Below, piece by piece: positions 1 through 9,640 of a stretch of DNA of 64,000 nucleotides. The first letter of the stretch is position 1. Each line of letters starts with the position of its first letter. The stretch is from Antrodiella citrinella. Taxonomy: Eukaryota; Basidiomycota; Agaricomycetes; Polyporales; Steccherinaceae. The stretch covers positions 62,001 to 126,000 of the forward strand of contig SGPM01000039.1 in assembly GCA_004802725.1 (NCBI GenBank), written 5' to 3'. A model generated the notes under the pieces. It made no database searches, had not been told where the DNA came from, and was given only the letters and a program-made list of their open reading frames with translations. The translations under genes and the position numbers were made by a program.

Positions 1-2
1 TC

Positions 3-155
3 CTGATGCCCACCGCCGTCGGCAGCCCTGTGTGCTCATCGACCGCGTCATCGACGCCGGCGTCGTCGCAGAAGAACGCGGCGTCGGTCCTCGCAACGCA
101 GATCTTTGGTGTGACGTTGGCTGCGATCCTCGCTGCTGCCGTCACGGTTATGTGA
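3..155 (+). CDS. C-terminal end of a GPI-anchored secreted protein (5' partial)
   Basis: An open frame enters from the left edge and ends at TGA 153-155. The last 50 codons encode a Ser/Thr/Ala/Pro-rich stretch followed by a hydrophobic tail (Val-Leu-Ala-Thr-Gln-Ile-Phe-Gly-Val-Thr-Leu-Ala-Ala-Ile-Leu and so on) that runs straight to the stop. That layout is the usual signal for GPI-anchor attachment in fungal cell-surface proteins, where the tail is cleaved in the ER. The N-terminal domain that would tell the function lies outside the window, so the family cannot be named. Codon use (GC-rich third positions) is like the other genes here. Confidence 0.5.
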   Translation: MMPTAVGSPVCSSTASSTPASSQKNAASVLATQIFGVTLAAILAAAVTVM

Positions 156-2510
156 ACGCAAGTGTTCGTTCTGTTTCTGTCACGTTACGATTGGACATTT
201 TGGACAATGACTCTTGATTACCCTCATTACGCCCACCGCACCTCACACTATTCGATTCCCATGTAGTAGATACCAGGCATGTTTATCACCTTTTTTTGTC
301 TTGATTTGTGAGCGGAGGACTATAGAATTGGCTCTTGGAATCATACTATGGGGCACTCATCTTGACAAANTGGAGGTGCCGGTTTTGGCAGACGGTGTTT
401 CCATCTTATAATTATATCTCGCCGCCGGCCGGTGCATGCCGAGTGATTTCGAGGGTTGTGGCGCCCTNGCAGGCTTGGCGTGCCCTCTCCTCGCTCACCT
501 GTGCTCTCTCAGAGTCACAGACTTGTATGAACAGGACATAGAGCAGCAGCATGGCCCTCTGTTGTCGCTGTNGGCATCGTTGCAACTGTACAATCGGCCG
601 GNNTCGGTGACTCAAAGATGTGTAGGCACACCTAAGGTAGGCGCAGGTCAGATCCAACCACTATGTGATGTTACGCTGATCGGATCAGAAAACGCACGTG
701 ATGCAGAATATACTGCGTTTGGCAGGACATTACAAATGTGAGAGGAGCAGTGACATTCACGATAAGTGTGATTCCTGTGTGAAAGATAATGAATGAAAAA
801 AAATGTACAAACAAATGAAGGGAGTTCAACAGCCTCAGTAACAGCTCCATGGCCCAATAAGTTCACACTCGAGTCTGCAGGTCTAGCACCGGAAGTGGGT
901 AGACTGGGTAACAGTTGAACCGAGTTGCTCAGTCTGGACACAGTGGTTACATCTCGTTTGCGCTTTCCTAGCTGATTCGGACTGTCGCACTCCATCGCAC
1001 AAGACGCTGACATTCATCGTTGGTGGTCAAGTTGGTAGTTGTTTGATGTTCAATACTCAGCCTGTCGTGACTCATACTGAACGTGCCAGCTACAACTTGT
1101 ATGCAAATTGTGTTTTACCGTTTACGTCGCTGGGAGTGTATGCCTCGTGTCTTCTTACATAGAGTCGCTGCCCGTTGTATTGTGATTCAGATCATGCATT
1201 AGTATTGCAAGTCAACTCACCTATAATAAACATGCTACAGTATGTTAACATTTTCATGTATTACGCACACGTCGTTAGCCTTCTTGTGTTGCGGTTTCCC
1301 TTCTGCCAAACACAGTATATTCTGCATCACGTGCGTTTTTGTTACAAACACGCGTGCGCTCTTATTCTTTTTCCCTTTCTTTTCCCTTTACTCCTCGTTA
1401 TCCCCTTATTCTCTCATCCACTTCCTTCGTCGTACCCTTACCCGCATATGGACTCCCATACGTATACCTAGTACGACTCACCCCCTTTCCTATTCCCTTA
1501 CTGCGGATGAACCACCTTCGTTGACGCTCACCGTTCCAACGGTTCCCCTTCGAACGATCCTCCTTTTACCTCTGCAGTCCTTTAGTACTCGAACGATCCT
1601 CCTTCAGATTCCGCAGTTCTCATACTTGTATAAATACCTGTACGCGTCGGTCAAGTTGTTCCCCAACTTGACCTCCTTGTTAATAGAGGTTATCTTCCAC
1701 TCTGAACATCGTCCTTGTCTGCACATCGTCCTCATCGTCTCACTTGAACCTCGTCCTAGTTAGAACTCGTGCCGAAGTTATGCCTCACGTAACAGTAATG
1801 TTCCACAACATTCCGTGTCATTCTGAGGCATTCTGAGCGCTTATTCAGCGACGATGTGTGGTCGTGCTTCAACTAAGCTCTGCCAACACATTGCCTGGGG
1901 GCTGATGGAATAGTGATTTGTCGTGTCTTGTGAACATTCCGTGACCTTCCGTGAGGTTCCGGAGCAAAGTTTTGCTCCTTCAAAAATGGTCCGGCCGGCC
2001 TCGTGACAATCTCAGAAGGTCCGGAATGGTAATCCGGGGAGGCAATCTTGTCACGTCCCTGGAGTCCATCTCGGTCCAGAACCTTCCCGAGCATTCCCGC
2101 AGGTCTTGTGACTTTTAGGAAATATCCGGGGGGTTATCGGCATATTCTGAGAGTCCGGGCTTGCTGACAAAGTATTCTGGGGCTTTGTGACAGTCTCCGG
2201 GGGCTCTGTCACATGCTACNGCCCAGAACATTCTGTTCCCAGGATATTCCGGCATATTCNTNTCNGGTTTCGGGAATACTTTGTGGCGGCAGNGGTTTCT
2301 TCGGCNGCNAAAATAAANAAAGAAATGGAAAATGAAAGGTGAACTTGGTAANGTCTTNAAGAAAAGAAAGAAATTAAAAAGAAAAAGGTAAGGGGCGGGC
2401 CATGTGCCTTTGGGTCATGTGACTTTGACTGTCTTCCAGGGGTTTAGTGTGGGTGATGCGCTGGCAAGTGTCTTCTCCAACTGTACTCAGGTTTCGGATC
2501 CCATTGCTGC
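156..2510. other. Gene-poor stretch with ambiguous bases
   Basis: No convincing gene. Contains scattered N at about 370-602 and 2219-2357. About 1360-1440 is strongly pyrimidine-rich on the plus strand. ORFs here have no recognisable family and no codon pattern. Likely old repeat or transposon-derived sequence, but no terminal repeats can be defined. Confidence 0.5.
1880..2275. repeat. TTCCG/ATTCTG-rich degenerate repeat
   Basis: The stretch repeats short units built on TTCCG, ATTCTG and their GTCCGG variants, for example CATTCCGTG, CCTTCCGTG, GGTTCCGGAG, GGTCCGGAATGG and TATTCTGAG, with recurring TTGTGAC/CTGTCAC pieces between them. Copies are diverged and not in register. It ends in sequence containing several N, suggesting an assembly-difficult repeat. 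Confidence 0.4.
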
Positions 2511-2657
2511 ATGCCTATTATTGACGTAACAGGCCCAGATCCCGGTGGGCTTATCACAACCATCGCGATATGCGGGACCGTGGTAATTGCAGCGACTGGA
2601 TTCGTGGTGTTTCTGTATTGGCCGAATGCGGCATCCCAAGAAACTGATCTATTGTGA
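2511..2657 (+). CDS. Small single-pass membrane ORF, possible exon
   Basis: ATG 2511 opens a 48-codon frame: a short Asp/Pro/Gly-rich head, then a clear membrane segment (about residues 11-34, Leu-Ile-Thr-Thr-Ile-Ala-Ile-Cys and on to Phe-Leu-Tyr-Trp) and a polar tail. A GTGAGT donor overlaps the stop, so it could continue by splicing into a later exon, perhaps after the CAG near 2750. A second small membrane ORF lies at 3007. No family recognised; it sits in repeat-like DNA and may be a relic. Confidence 0.22.
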   Translation: MPIIDVTGPDPGGLITTIAICGTVVIAATGFVVFLYWPNAASQETDLL

Positions 2658-3006
2658 GTGGCTGCTTCTATGGGCGTTACGCAGCATACTGATCGTGCCA
2701 TGGGGGTGATTCTGCTTCTCCGTGATAGTTTGGTGACCTTCGCCTTGCAGGAGCTTCCTCCTGCTCGGGTGCCAGGCGATGTGGTCGCGCAGACTGAGTG
2801 CTTGGTGGTGGGCTGATGGGTCGCGATTCGAGGTACGTAATGTCATGCGTAAGGAACAATACGCGGGCCTCTGCCTGACATGTACCTTCCAGGTGTGAGC
2901 GTAGGATTCCTCGTGTCAGATCACATATCTGAGGGGGGCGCTTCTTGTAGCTTAGCGCTGTCTGCTAGTCGTACTCGCGTTTGAGTCCTTTGATCCTGAT
3001 ACCACA

Positions 3007-3191
3007 TGTTTCCGACTCCCGAAGAGAAGCCTGATTTGGGCAGCCTGATCTTTGCTGCTATCTTTGTGGGCTTCTTTTTGATCTTCGCGGCAGTGGTCAC
3101 GGGGTGGGTATTTCTGGCGGAGCGAAGAGCAGCAGGGAGAGTCGCGGTGTGCGTACTCGGCCTTCCCTTTCGTGTCTCTTTCAGTGGTTGA
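3007..3191 (+). CDS. Small single-pass membrane ORF, possible exon
   Basis: ATG 3007 opens a 61-codon frame with an acidic, Pro-rich head (Met-Phe-Pro-Thr-Pro-Glu-Glu-Lys), one long hydrophobic segment at about residues 13-38 rich in Phe/Ile/Val/Ala, and a basic juxtamembrane Glu-Arg-Arg. The last part after the basic residues looks less protein-like and may be intron. Together with the ORF at 2511 it could be one small membrane-protein gene with several exons, but I cannot fix the splice pattern. No family recognised. Confidence 0.22.
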
Positions 3192-3419
3192 CTCTCCCTT
3201 CCTCCTTCAACAGCGATATTCCTTTGCAGAATATCAATGGACCTTCCATTTGATGGTATACGAGGAGGGTGTGTGTTTGTAGGAGGGGTCCTCTGGTACA
3301 TTCTTCACAGAATACGGCTATATTCTGTCTGCCCGGTACCAAACTGGTTTGGTGCAGGACAGTGTTTTACCCTCTGAACATGGCCCGATCCCTCTGAGAC
3401 CATCCTCTTGCCTACGTGG

Positions 3420-3447
3420 GAAGTCCGAGTTTCAAATCTCGGACTTC
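3420..3447. repeat. Perfect 10-bp inverted repeat (hairpin)
   Basis: GAAGTCCGAG at 3420-3429 and CTCGGACTTC at 3438-3447 are exact reverse complements around an 8-base AT-rich loop. It is followed at 3471-3530 by repeated GGACCCTC/GGACACTC units. It lies just beyond the 3' end of the transposon-like ORF on the minus strand and could belong to it. Confidence 0.6.
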
Positions 3448-3621
3448 ATCGGAACCATTAGCGCGGATCTTGGACCCTCCCGGACCCTCTGGGACCCCCA
3501 TCGGACCCTCATTGGACACTCTCGGACCTATTTCAGGCCTCTCTCTTACACTCCTTTCTACATTCGAGTACCTCGGCCTACCTCTACGACTCCTCTCCAA
3601 ACGCCCTTATGTGGTACCCCT

Positions 3622-4113
3622 CTACCAGGAGTTCTCCCATTGTTGGGTGTGTTCTCCTGCACTTAGGAGCCTGTCCGGTGCATCACCGCTATCATGTGAG
3701 GCCATCTTTGTGGCTTCTGTGTGTGCAAGCCATGCTACTAGATGGACCGCCCACACATTGATTGCTAGGTATGCATGTTCCAAATCCTCTGCCCCTACTC
3801 CCGCTGTGAAGGTCATGTTATCGGGATATGTGTTATCATTGGTGCGTGGCGGGATTTTTAGTGCATGCTCATATATGAGGTTCATAATATTTGCAAACCG
3901 TACAGAGGTCTTGCCATCTATGAGGGCAATGACCATCTGCTTGTGGCGCGAGCTACGATCCCCCATTGAAGAAAGGAGATGGAGGAGGAGGTCTGCAAGC
4001 GTCCAGCACCATTTTGCAAGGTGATCGAGTATGATGTCAATCTTCTGCCTGCTTGTCAAGCGTGTACGTTGCGAAGAATTCATGGGAGACTCGGATGTGG
4101 ATATAGTTTCCAT
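3622..4113 (-). pseudogene. Relic of a DUF6589-like transposon-associated protein
   Basis: The minus-strand frame from ATG 4113 encodes 163 residues. It begins with a Ser/Thr-rich head, then a helical block with Trp-Thr-Leu-Ala-Asp-Leu-Leu-Leu-His, a His/Lys segment, and a C-terminal part ending in Ala-Trp-Leu-Ala-His-Thr-Glu-Ala. From memory this spacing resembles the N-terminal part of the large DUF6589 proteins that are multi-copy in Agaricomycete genomes and travel with transposons. Those proteins are usually many hundreds of residues long, so this is only the N-terminal piece. It lies in repeat-rich DNA with no partner ORF. The family call is by pattern, not by search. Confidence 0.4.
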
Positions 4114-4605
4114 TCAAGTTTTCTCTTGCTCTATGCTACTTATCGATGAACATTGAATGTTGAACAATTCTGTGTACCTATCGATGGATGGTCTTGCAAG
4201 CACTTGTGCCGTGAGTTGCCGACATGTTTAGGGCGGGTCAAAAATCGTTCAAACTGCAGCTTATCGCCGGCATTATCGCCTATTGCAGGCCCCGCGCCAA
4301 AGGGCCTTATTTCGAAGCAGACCTTAACTACAGAAGATCGACGCGGCAGCTCATCGGATTATTAAGGTCAGCCACGCAGACTAGGATTCTGATATAAAAT
4401 GCTCGCAGACCATGACCATTTGTGAATCGGGAGGAAAATCCGTACTATAGCCACGTCATCAGCATGACACATATAGACGCCTGTACACGTCTCAGCCGGT
4501 CCGCCCGTCTCTCTTCCTCCTCCTGCCCTCCTCCTTCTCATTTTTGTGTTTGTCGGAGGATTCGACATTCTGCCTCCCATCACACTCGGTACTAGGCCTA
4601 CCGTC
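4114..4605. other. Spacer without recognisable gene
   Basis: No supported coding region. It holds the upstream flank of the transposon relic and the presumed promoter side of the MPDU1-like fragment that starts at 4606. Confidence 0.5.
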
Positions 4606-4865
4606 ATGACAGCCCTAACTCGAAATCTTCCTTGGTTCATCAAAGATCTTGGTATCTCCATCGTCGGCCAGGTATGTTGAGAGCTCCCTGCTTCCTCCTA
4701 TATTCACGGCCACTTACCACTGTTTTCATTAGAAATGTTACACCAGTCTCGTTGAGAATTTGGACATAGCTGATGTTGAGTGCTTGAAGTACTCGTTGTC
4801 CAAGGGTTTAGGGCTTGGTATCGTTATGGGAGGGTCTATCATGAAAGTGCCGCAGCTCTTACTCA
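4606..4865 (+). pseudogene. MPDU1: Truncated homolog of MPDU1 (PQ-loop, dolichol-phosphate-mannose utilization)
   Basis: Two exons can be read: 4606-4671 and 4733-4865, joined through a GTATGT...TTAG intron. The 66 residues contain Lys-Cys-Tyr, then Leu-Ser-Lys-Gly-Leu-Gly-Leu-Gly-Ile-Val and Lys-Val-Pro-Gln-Leu-Leu, which is the signature of the first PQ-loop of MPDU1/Lec35 proteins. These ER membrane proteins are needed for use of dolichol-phosphate sugars in N-glycan and GPI synthesis and are normally about 240-300 residues with two PQ-loops. Here exon 2 ends at a plausible GTCCGT donor and no further exon follows: the next 280 bases are AT-rich and then another gene begins at 5151. I infer a partial duplicate or a copy cut by rearrangement; a full copy must exist elsewhere if the function is kept. 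Confidence 0.65.
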
Positions 4866-5150
4866 GTCCGTCGCTCGTTTCTTCCTCATTCGACATGGAC
4901 TAATTTTGCTGTGTTTTTCAACTTTCCGGAGGTGAAAAGTTCTCACTTTCTGGAGATAAAAATATATGTATTTCCGATTGTAAAAATATGTATATTTCTA
5001 GTGCCGGAAAGTACTACATTTTTACTACAAGATATTGGTTGCTTTTTAACGCGCTTTTCAGCGCCGGAAATATTGCTTCACTGGTAGTGAATGGAGACGA
5101 CTGGTTCTCCTGGACCCACAGGTTGCCCACAACCGTTCCTGTCTTCCATC
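4866..5150. other. AT-rich spacer with GCCGGAAA repeats
   Basis: AT-rich, with TTTCCGG/CCGGAAA words repeated near 4923, 5013 and 5063 and two copies of a TATGTATATTT-like string. No coding signal. It lies exactly where the remaining MPDU1 exons should be. Confidence 0.45.
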
Positions 5151-6424
5151 ATGTCTTCTAGTAGCACGTATTCTTCTCCTCCGCCATCGTATCAATCTAC
5201 CCCACCAAAGTAAGTTCTTGCTCAGAACCACAGTCTGCGTTGAACCAACCACTGATCTTGATGGCCTGCGGCAGTGAGCGCTACCATGAGCAACATCGCA
5301 GTCGGGCTCAGCAGCAGCACACAGCACCCGATTCACCTCTGATGTCTAATCCGACCCATCGCAACTACAACACCGTCCACATCGGCACACACAGATTCGA
5401 GTCCGCCAAGTCTGGCTCAAGTGCTCTCTACGTGATCTCCGCAGTCCTCGTCTTCGTCGTCCTTGTCCTCGTGCACGAGACCTTCCATCTCGTCGGGGGC
5501 CAGATGGAGAAACGGATGTGGCAGCAAGAGAGGCGGGCGCACGTAGCGGAGGTGACGACGTGGCAGCGCGAACGGGAGGAACGCGAGCGCGGCGAGGCGG
5601 AGGCTAGGCGGGCGTTTGGGGAGGAGAGGCAACGGGCGAGGGAGGTGTATGAGAGGGAGCGGGCGTCGTATGAGCTCGAACGCGCAAGGTGGGAGCGCGA
5701 CCGGGTGGCGCATAGGCCGTTTTGGTCGGAGCCGTGGCTTTTGTGGGAGTCGTGTTTGGCGTATAATACGAGGATGTACAAGGCGAGGTTGAGGAACCTG
5801 CCGCTGGGAGGGGGGAATTGGCTTGAGGCGTGTAAGTCGACGCAGTTGGGGTGGCATGGGCGCGCTATCTCTGCGGAGAGCTGTGATGTTGAGGTGCGTT
5901 TACTCTCGGTCCATGCTCACGCGCTCACGGTTCAGTGCTCATGCCGCTTCTTGGTGACAGGAAGACTATGTATACGGGATGTTCAGAATCGACTTTGATC
6001 AACCCCAATGCCAGACCCGGTGGGGTGATTGGACATGGAATAAGGTTTGTGCGCGGTGTATTGTACCATTATCTCACCTTCTGACCTGTCTTTTACCCGC
6101 TGCTCGCAGGGATGCGTCAGACCAGGCTTTCGCGTACGTCGTCTCCCTTCTCAAAATCTTAACATTCTGCTGACCTTACTATTCTATTTAGGCACTCGAA
6201 GCACCCCTCTGGAACCAGAAGTGGGGAGACCACGTGTACGAAATGTGTGCGACGACGCCTGGCGTCCTCGCAGGATACTGGGACCTGGGGCCGCCTATGC
6301 AGTGCAGGCAAGAGGTGAGTGTTGAAGTCTTTTTGGCTGCCATTCGCTGACCCGCGCACGATAGGGTGATAAAGATATAGGGATGGTGGGGAGGTGGGAG
6401 TACCGCGATGATGGATGCTGGTGA
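5151..6424 (+). CDS. Unknown single-pass membrane protein with coiled coil and Trp/Cys-rich C-terminus
   Basis: Six exons by my reading; exon 1 is 5151-5209 and later introns lie near 5893, 6044, 6135 and 6314, all GT-AG. The protein has a Ser/Pro/Tyr-rich head (about 1-20), a Gln/His-rich linker, one membrane helix at about 70-90, then about 65 residues of Glu/Arg-rich coiled coil, and a C-terminal part rich in Trp, Tyr and Cys ending in Asp-Gly-Cys-Trp. The lack of a signal peptide suggests type II topology with the coiled coil and Cys-rich part on the far side. No family is recognised; I have the impression that similar proteins are multi-copy in Agaricomycetes. Strong codon bias and exact splice phases support a real gene. 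Confidence 0.75.
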
Positions 6425-6628
6425 ATAGTCTGTGAGTCTGTGTATGTGGTGTTATCCAGTGTCGTTTCATTGTCGTCTAGCTATGATGTTATCTCTCGCT
6501 CTCGTTTTCGCTCTCGTCTGGATGATTTGTTGTATCGTAAACTGAGGTTCTGACGTGTATTTGTATCGTGACTACTATCATCTGGGATATTGTCCTATTG
6601 AGTCGTTTTTCATTGATGGCCAGCTCAC

Positions 6629-6877
6629 TTGCGATCATTCGTCCCAGCTGTGGAAACCTTGGCGGATCGAGGCGTGATCCATACAAATATCCACTATGGG
6701 AACGTGCTCTTTGCACAGCCAACACCAGGGGAGCCGCTGCGAGTCGCTCTCATTGATTTTGGATGTGCATGGCGCCGAGAGGCTGACGAAGACGACGAAA
6801 GCTGGCAAGACATTGTTGAATCCCATAGTACAGACGATAGTAGTAAAGGCGGCGATATCATGACGCACACAACTTGA
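6629..6877 (+). pseudogene. C-terminal fragment of a protein-kinase-like gene
   Basis: The frame from about 6660 reads a catalytic-loop-like His-Thr-Asn-Ile-His-Tyr-Gly-Asn and then Ala-Leu-Ile-Asp-Phe-Gly-Cys-Ala, the two landmarks of a eukaryotic-like kinase fold. The usual catalytic Asp of the His-x-Asp loop is Asn here. Nothing upstream encodes the N-lobe, and the frame closes soon after the DFG segment with an acidic stretch. It is therefore a fragment with a changed catalytic residue, most likely dead. Agaricomycetes carry many such small kinase-like genes, often broken. Confidence 0.5.
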
Positions 6878-7022
6878 AGTCTGTTCCGAGTACAACTTCG
6901 TGATGTCCCCAGTACGAATGTCTCGTCCCGAAACCAGACTTGAATCGATCCCTATCACCGCAATAGACAAGTTGTGTCAGTCACATAGAATTCTTGCTAA
7001 GCCGCAGGGGAAGTACAACAAG

Positions 7023-8764
7023 TCACATATTGGTACGTCTGGATTCCAAGCCAGGAGTCGCAGTCGGTGTGATATCAGGAGAGATATCAGGGTGATTCAA
7101 CGGCAGCGTTGCGTCTGGAGACGAGAACGGCCACCGAGACAAGATTGGGAAGCTAGCCCTGGGCATATACAAGAGAGGTCCCGACGAAAGGCGAAGTCCG
7201 AGCTGTCCTGGCTTGCGAGAACCCATGGAAAGCGGGTTGGCTTTCCTAGTAGTCGAGTATTTGGAAAGAATGAGCTCGAGACCCTGAGTTGCTGTAAGCA
7301 TTTCTTTCGGTGAACTAGAAGGTTGCGTAGCAGTATGGGCTTCCGGAGTTGGAGGGGTCATGCTTGCGGTTGTTAGCGTATCGTCTTCGAGTTGAGTCTG
7401 GGGCTTGATAGAACACCCGGATACCTGATGCGGCTGATGAGAGTGGGTTGTACCAGACGTTTCGGTCGGATGAGACTGCAAGATGGCCTCGGGAAGTAAG
7501 ATGACCTCGGACGGTTGGATCGTCTTGAGGGCTTGGGTCGCCTTCAAGGGGGGAGCAATCGACTCATTGAGTTCAGTCACCTTGGTTGATTGATCCTGAT
7601 TCGGTTGGGACCGTTGCAGGCCTGGCAAGCACGACTGACTCTGAGTGTCCGGTGGCGCTATCGTCTTGCACACTACAACAATTGCACCAGAAGACGAAGG
7701 TGCGATTTCTGCTGACGCCGTGGACGCAGTAGGAGGATCGATACGATCGCCAGGTGGAACAGTTTGAAAATGTTGCCTCAATAGTTGGACGAGCTCCGAG
7801 ACCTCAGTCGGCGCAGGGGATCCCGATTCAGCATTATCTTGTTCTTCGTGTTTGAGGATTTCGCTCTCCGGACGCTGACAATATACTGTGACATCCGAGC
7901 CAGGTAGACGCACAGCACACATCTCTTTGGGAGATTCTTCGTCGGCCTCCGCCGTTGTCTGTGGCTAACTTCACGTTAGAATCATTTGATCAGAGCCCAC
8001 ATGTATGCAAACACGACTTACTAATTCAACCGCTTTGAATTGTATGATGTGGTCCAAATGCGCGTTGATATACCCAGCAGGAAGAGGAAGAATCTCGCGA
8101 TTGTAACGGGCTAGTTGAACGACGGCGATGAGATGGTCCTCTGATTCTTCAAAGATATACGGATCCATCGAGGTGATCCTGAAGTCAATGAAGGCAGGGT
8201 CTCCGATCTCCCCGTCAATAAATCCCTCGCCCGGGTCGCGTTCGTCGTCGAACTCATCTGAATCATCTGAATCATATTCGCTAGATTCGTCCGAGTAGCA
8301 TGATTCGTCCGATTCCTCTGAATGTAGTCATATCAGAACACAGCGTGGCGAGAGTTTGAATGAGATGTTTACCCTGAACTGGAACTTGTACCACCCGACG
8401 GGCGGGAACGATGTACCGGGGAACAAACTTCTTGCTAGAGAATTCGCCAGTGACATCGCACACTGAGGACGTGTTGAGCAGCACATCGCACTGCTTTGCA
8501 TGAGTCTTCTCGGCGGACTTGAAGGCGAGGGTCGAGAAGGAGACGTCGGCGGCGCGTTCTTTGGGAACCAGCGCAAACAATGGCAAAGGAAAGAACGTAG
8601 CGAAAGACTATCACATAATGAAGTAAGATACGTTCGGAAGCGAGGATAATAAAATATACCTTGTGTACGCCTACAATCACGCAGTCCTTGTCCAGAGCTT
8701 CTTGCAGGACTTCTTGTAAATGTTTGTTCGAAGATAGTTGGCGTGGGTCCAGCGGCACAGCCAT
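7023..8764 (-). CDS. Unknown protein with acidic centre and Pro/Ser/Thr-rich C-terminus
   Basis: Four exons: start ATG 8764, introns near 8610-8660, 8318-8373 and 7965-8020, stop at 7023. The N-terminal half (about 110 residues) looks like a compact domain with Val-Gly-Val-His-Lys and a run of hydrophobic strands. An acidic Ser/Glu/Asp patch follows (about residues 113-145), then another ordered block, and the last 300 residues are Pro/Ser/Thr/Gln-rich and probably disordered. I recognise no family. The acidic and low-complexity parts would fit a nuclear or regulatory protein, but that is only inference. It is transcribed away from the V-ATPase e gene, with about 240 bases between the starts. 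Confidence 0.6.
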
Positions 8765-9002
8765 ATTAGATGCGGTATAAAGGAGTGCTGTGTATAGGTT
8801 TCTCTGGTATGTAGTGTAGGTGTAGAATGTGGGTATAGTAAAGAGTTACGAAGTGGTTCAAGTTCAAGTTCAAGCTCATGCTAACTTACGCTTCAAGTTG
8901 AACATGGCTGAGGCAATTGCTTTTACGTAAGTACATACAGTGGGCGCTAGGCGCACTTGAGCTGCGTTTGTACGCGACGGTCTCGGGTTTGCTCATCCCG
9001 TC

Positions 9003-9319
9003 ATGTCTTCATCATTGCCTGCGCTGCTCGTTCTTGTGATTGTTTTTGGACTCATGGTCTGCTCATGGGTCTTTACTCGCAAAGGAGAAAATCAAACGTA
9101 TGTCTGATTTATGTAGCTTGTCACCGACTTGACCATGACCTCCTCACAGGTTGATCCGGACAGCCCTCATGCTCACACTAGCATGTTGTTATCTCATGTG
9201 GATGGTTGCGTATCTTGCTCAGGTACATCCATTGGAGAGTATGTGAACATAATTTCCTACGATTATTTACGTCTCACGGCACTCCAGGACCACGTAAGGC
9301 TCTCGGTGCTCAAGAGTAG
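9003..9319 (+). CDS. VMA9: V-type ATPase subunit e
   Basis: A 71-residue protein from three exons (9003-9097, 9150-9238, 9288-9319), total 216 bases. It has two membrane helices: residues about 5-24, and about 35-55 containing Thr-Leu-Ala-Cys-Cys-Tyr-Leu-Met-Trp. Between them is a short Lys-Gly-Glu-Asn-Gln loop, and Ala-Gln-Val-His-Pro-Leu follows helix 2. This is the pattern of the tiny e subunit in the membrane V0 sector, which helps assemble the proton pump of vacuole and Golgi; the family is about 70-80 residues. The last intron is inferred from GTATGT...CCAG; without it the protein ends ten residues earlier at TGA 9244-9246. Confidence 0.8.
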
Positions 9320-9640
9320 GAGGTTGCTCAGACTTGTGGGTCTTGCAGAGATAGGTGCAGTGGATGATGATACCTCGTGAGCACAGTGTTTCCGCTATAG
9401 TCAATATCGTAAGCTAACCATGGCATAGCAGTTGCTGTACCACGGATTTGTTATTATTATGCATGGATCACTCTCTTTTCTCCCTCCCTTGCCAGCATTT
9501 CGACGATAGCTGGTGCGCTTTAAAGGTCACCCGTCGATATCCTTGGACATGTCTGAATGCATTTAGTTACGGAGCTTCTACATATAGGCGGATATCGTGC
9601 AAATGGGGCTCGACATTGGATAAAGCAGTCTCACAAAGAA
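9320..9640. other. Spacer between two genes
   Basis: The 3' flanks of V-ATPase e (plus) and HEN1 (minus) converge here. I see no gene. Confidence 0.5.

Noticed and set aside
1175..1763. Overlapping plus-strand ORFs rich in Ser, Leu and Phe
   Set aside because: They come from a pyrimidine-rich stretch; all frames are open for the same reason and no domain or splice pattern is visible.
5417..5857. Minus-strand ORFs rich in Pro, Leu and Arg
   Set aside because: They are the antisense of the Glu/Arg coiled coil of the gene at 5151-6424.
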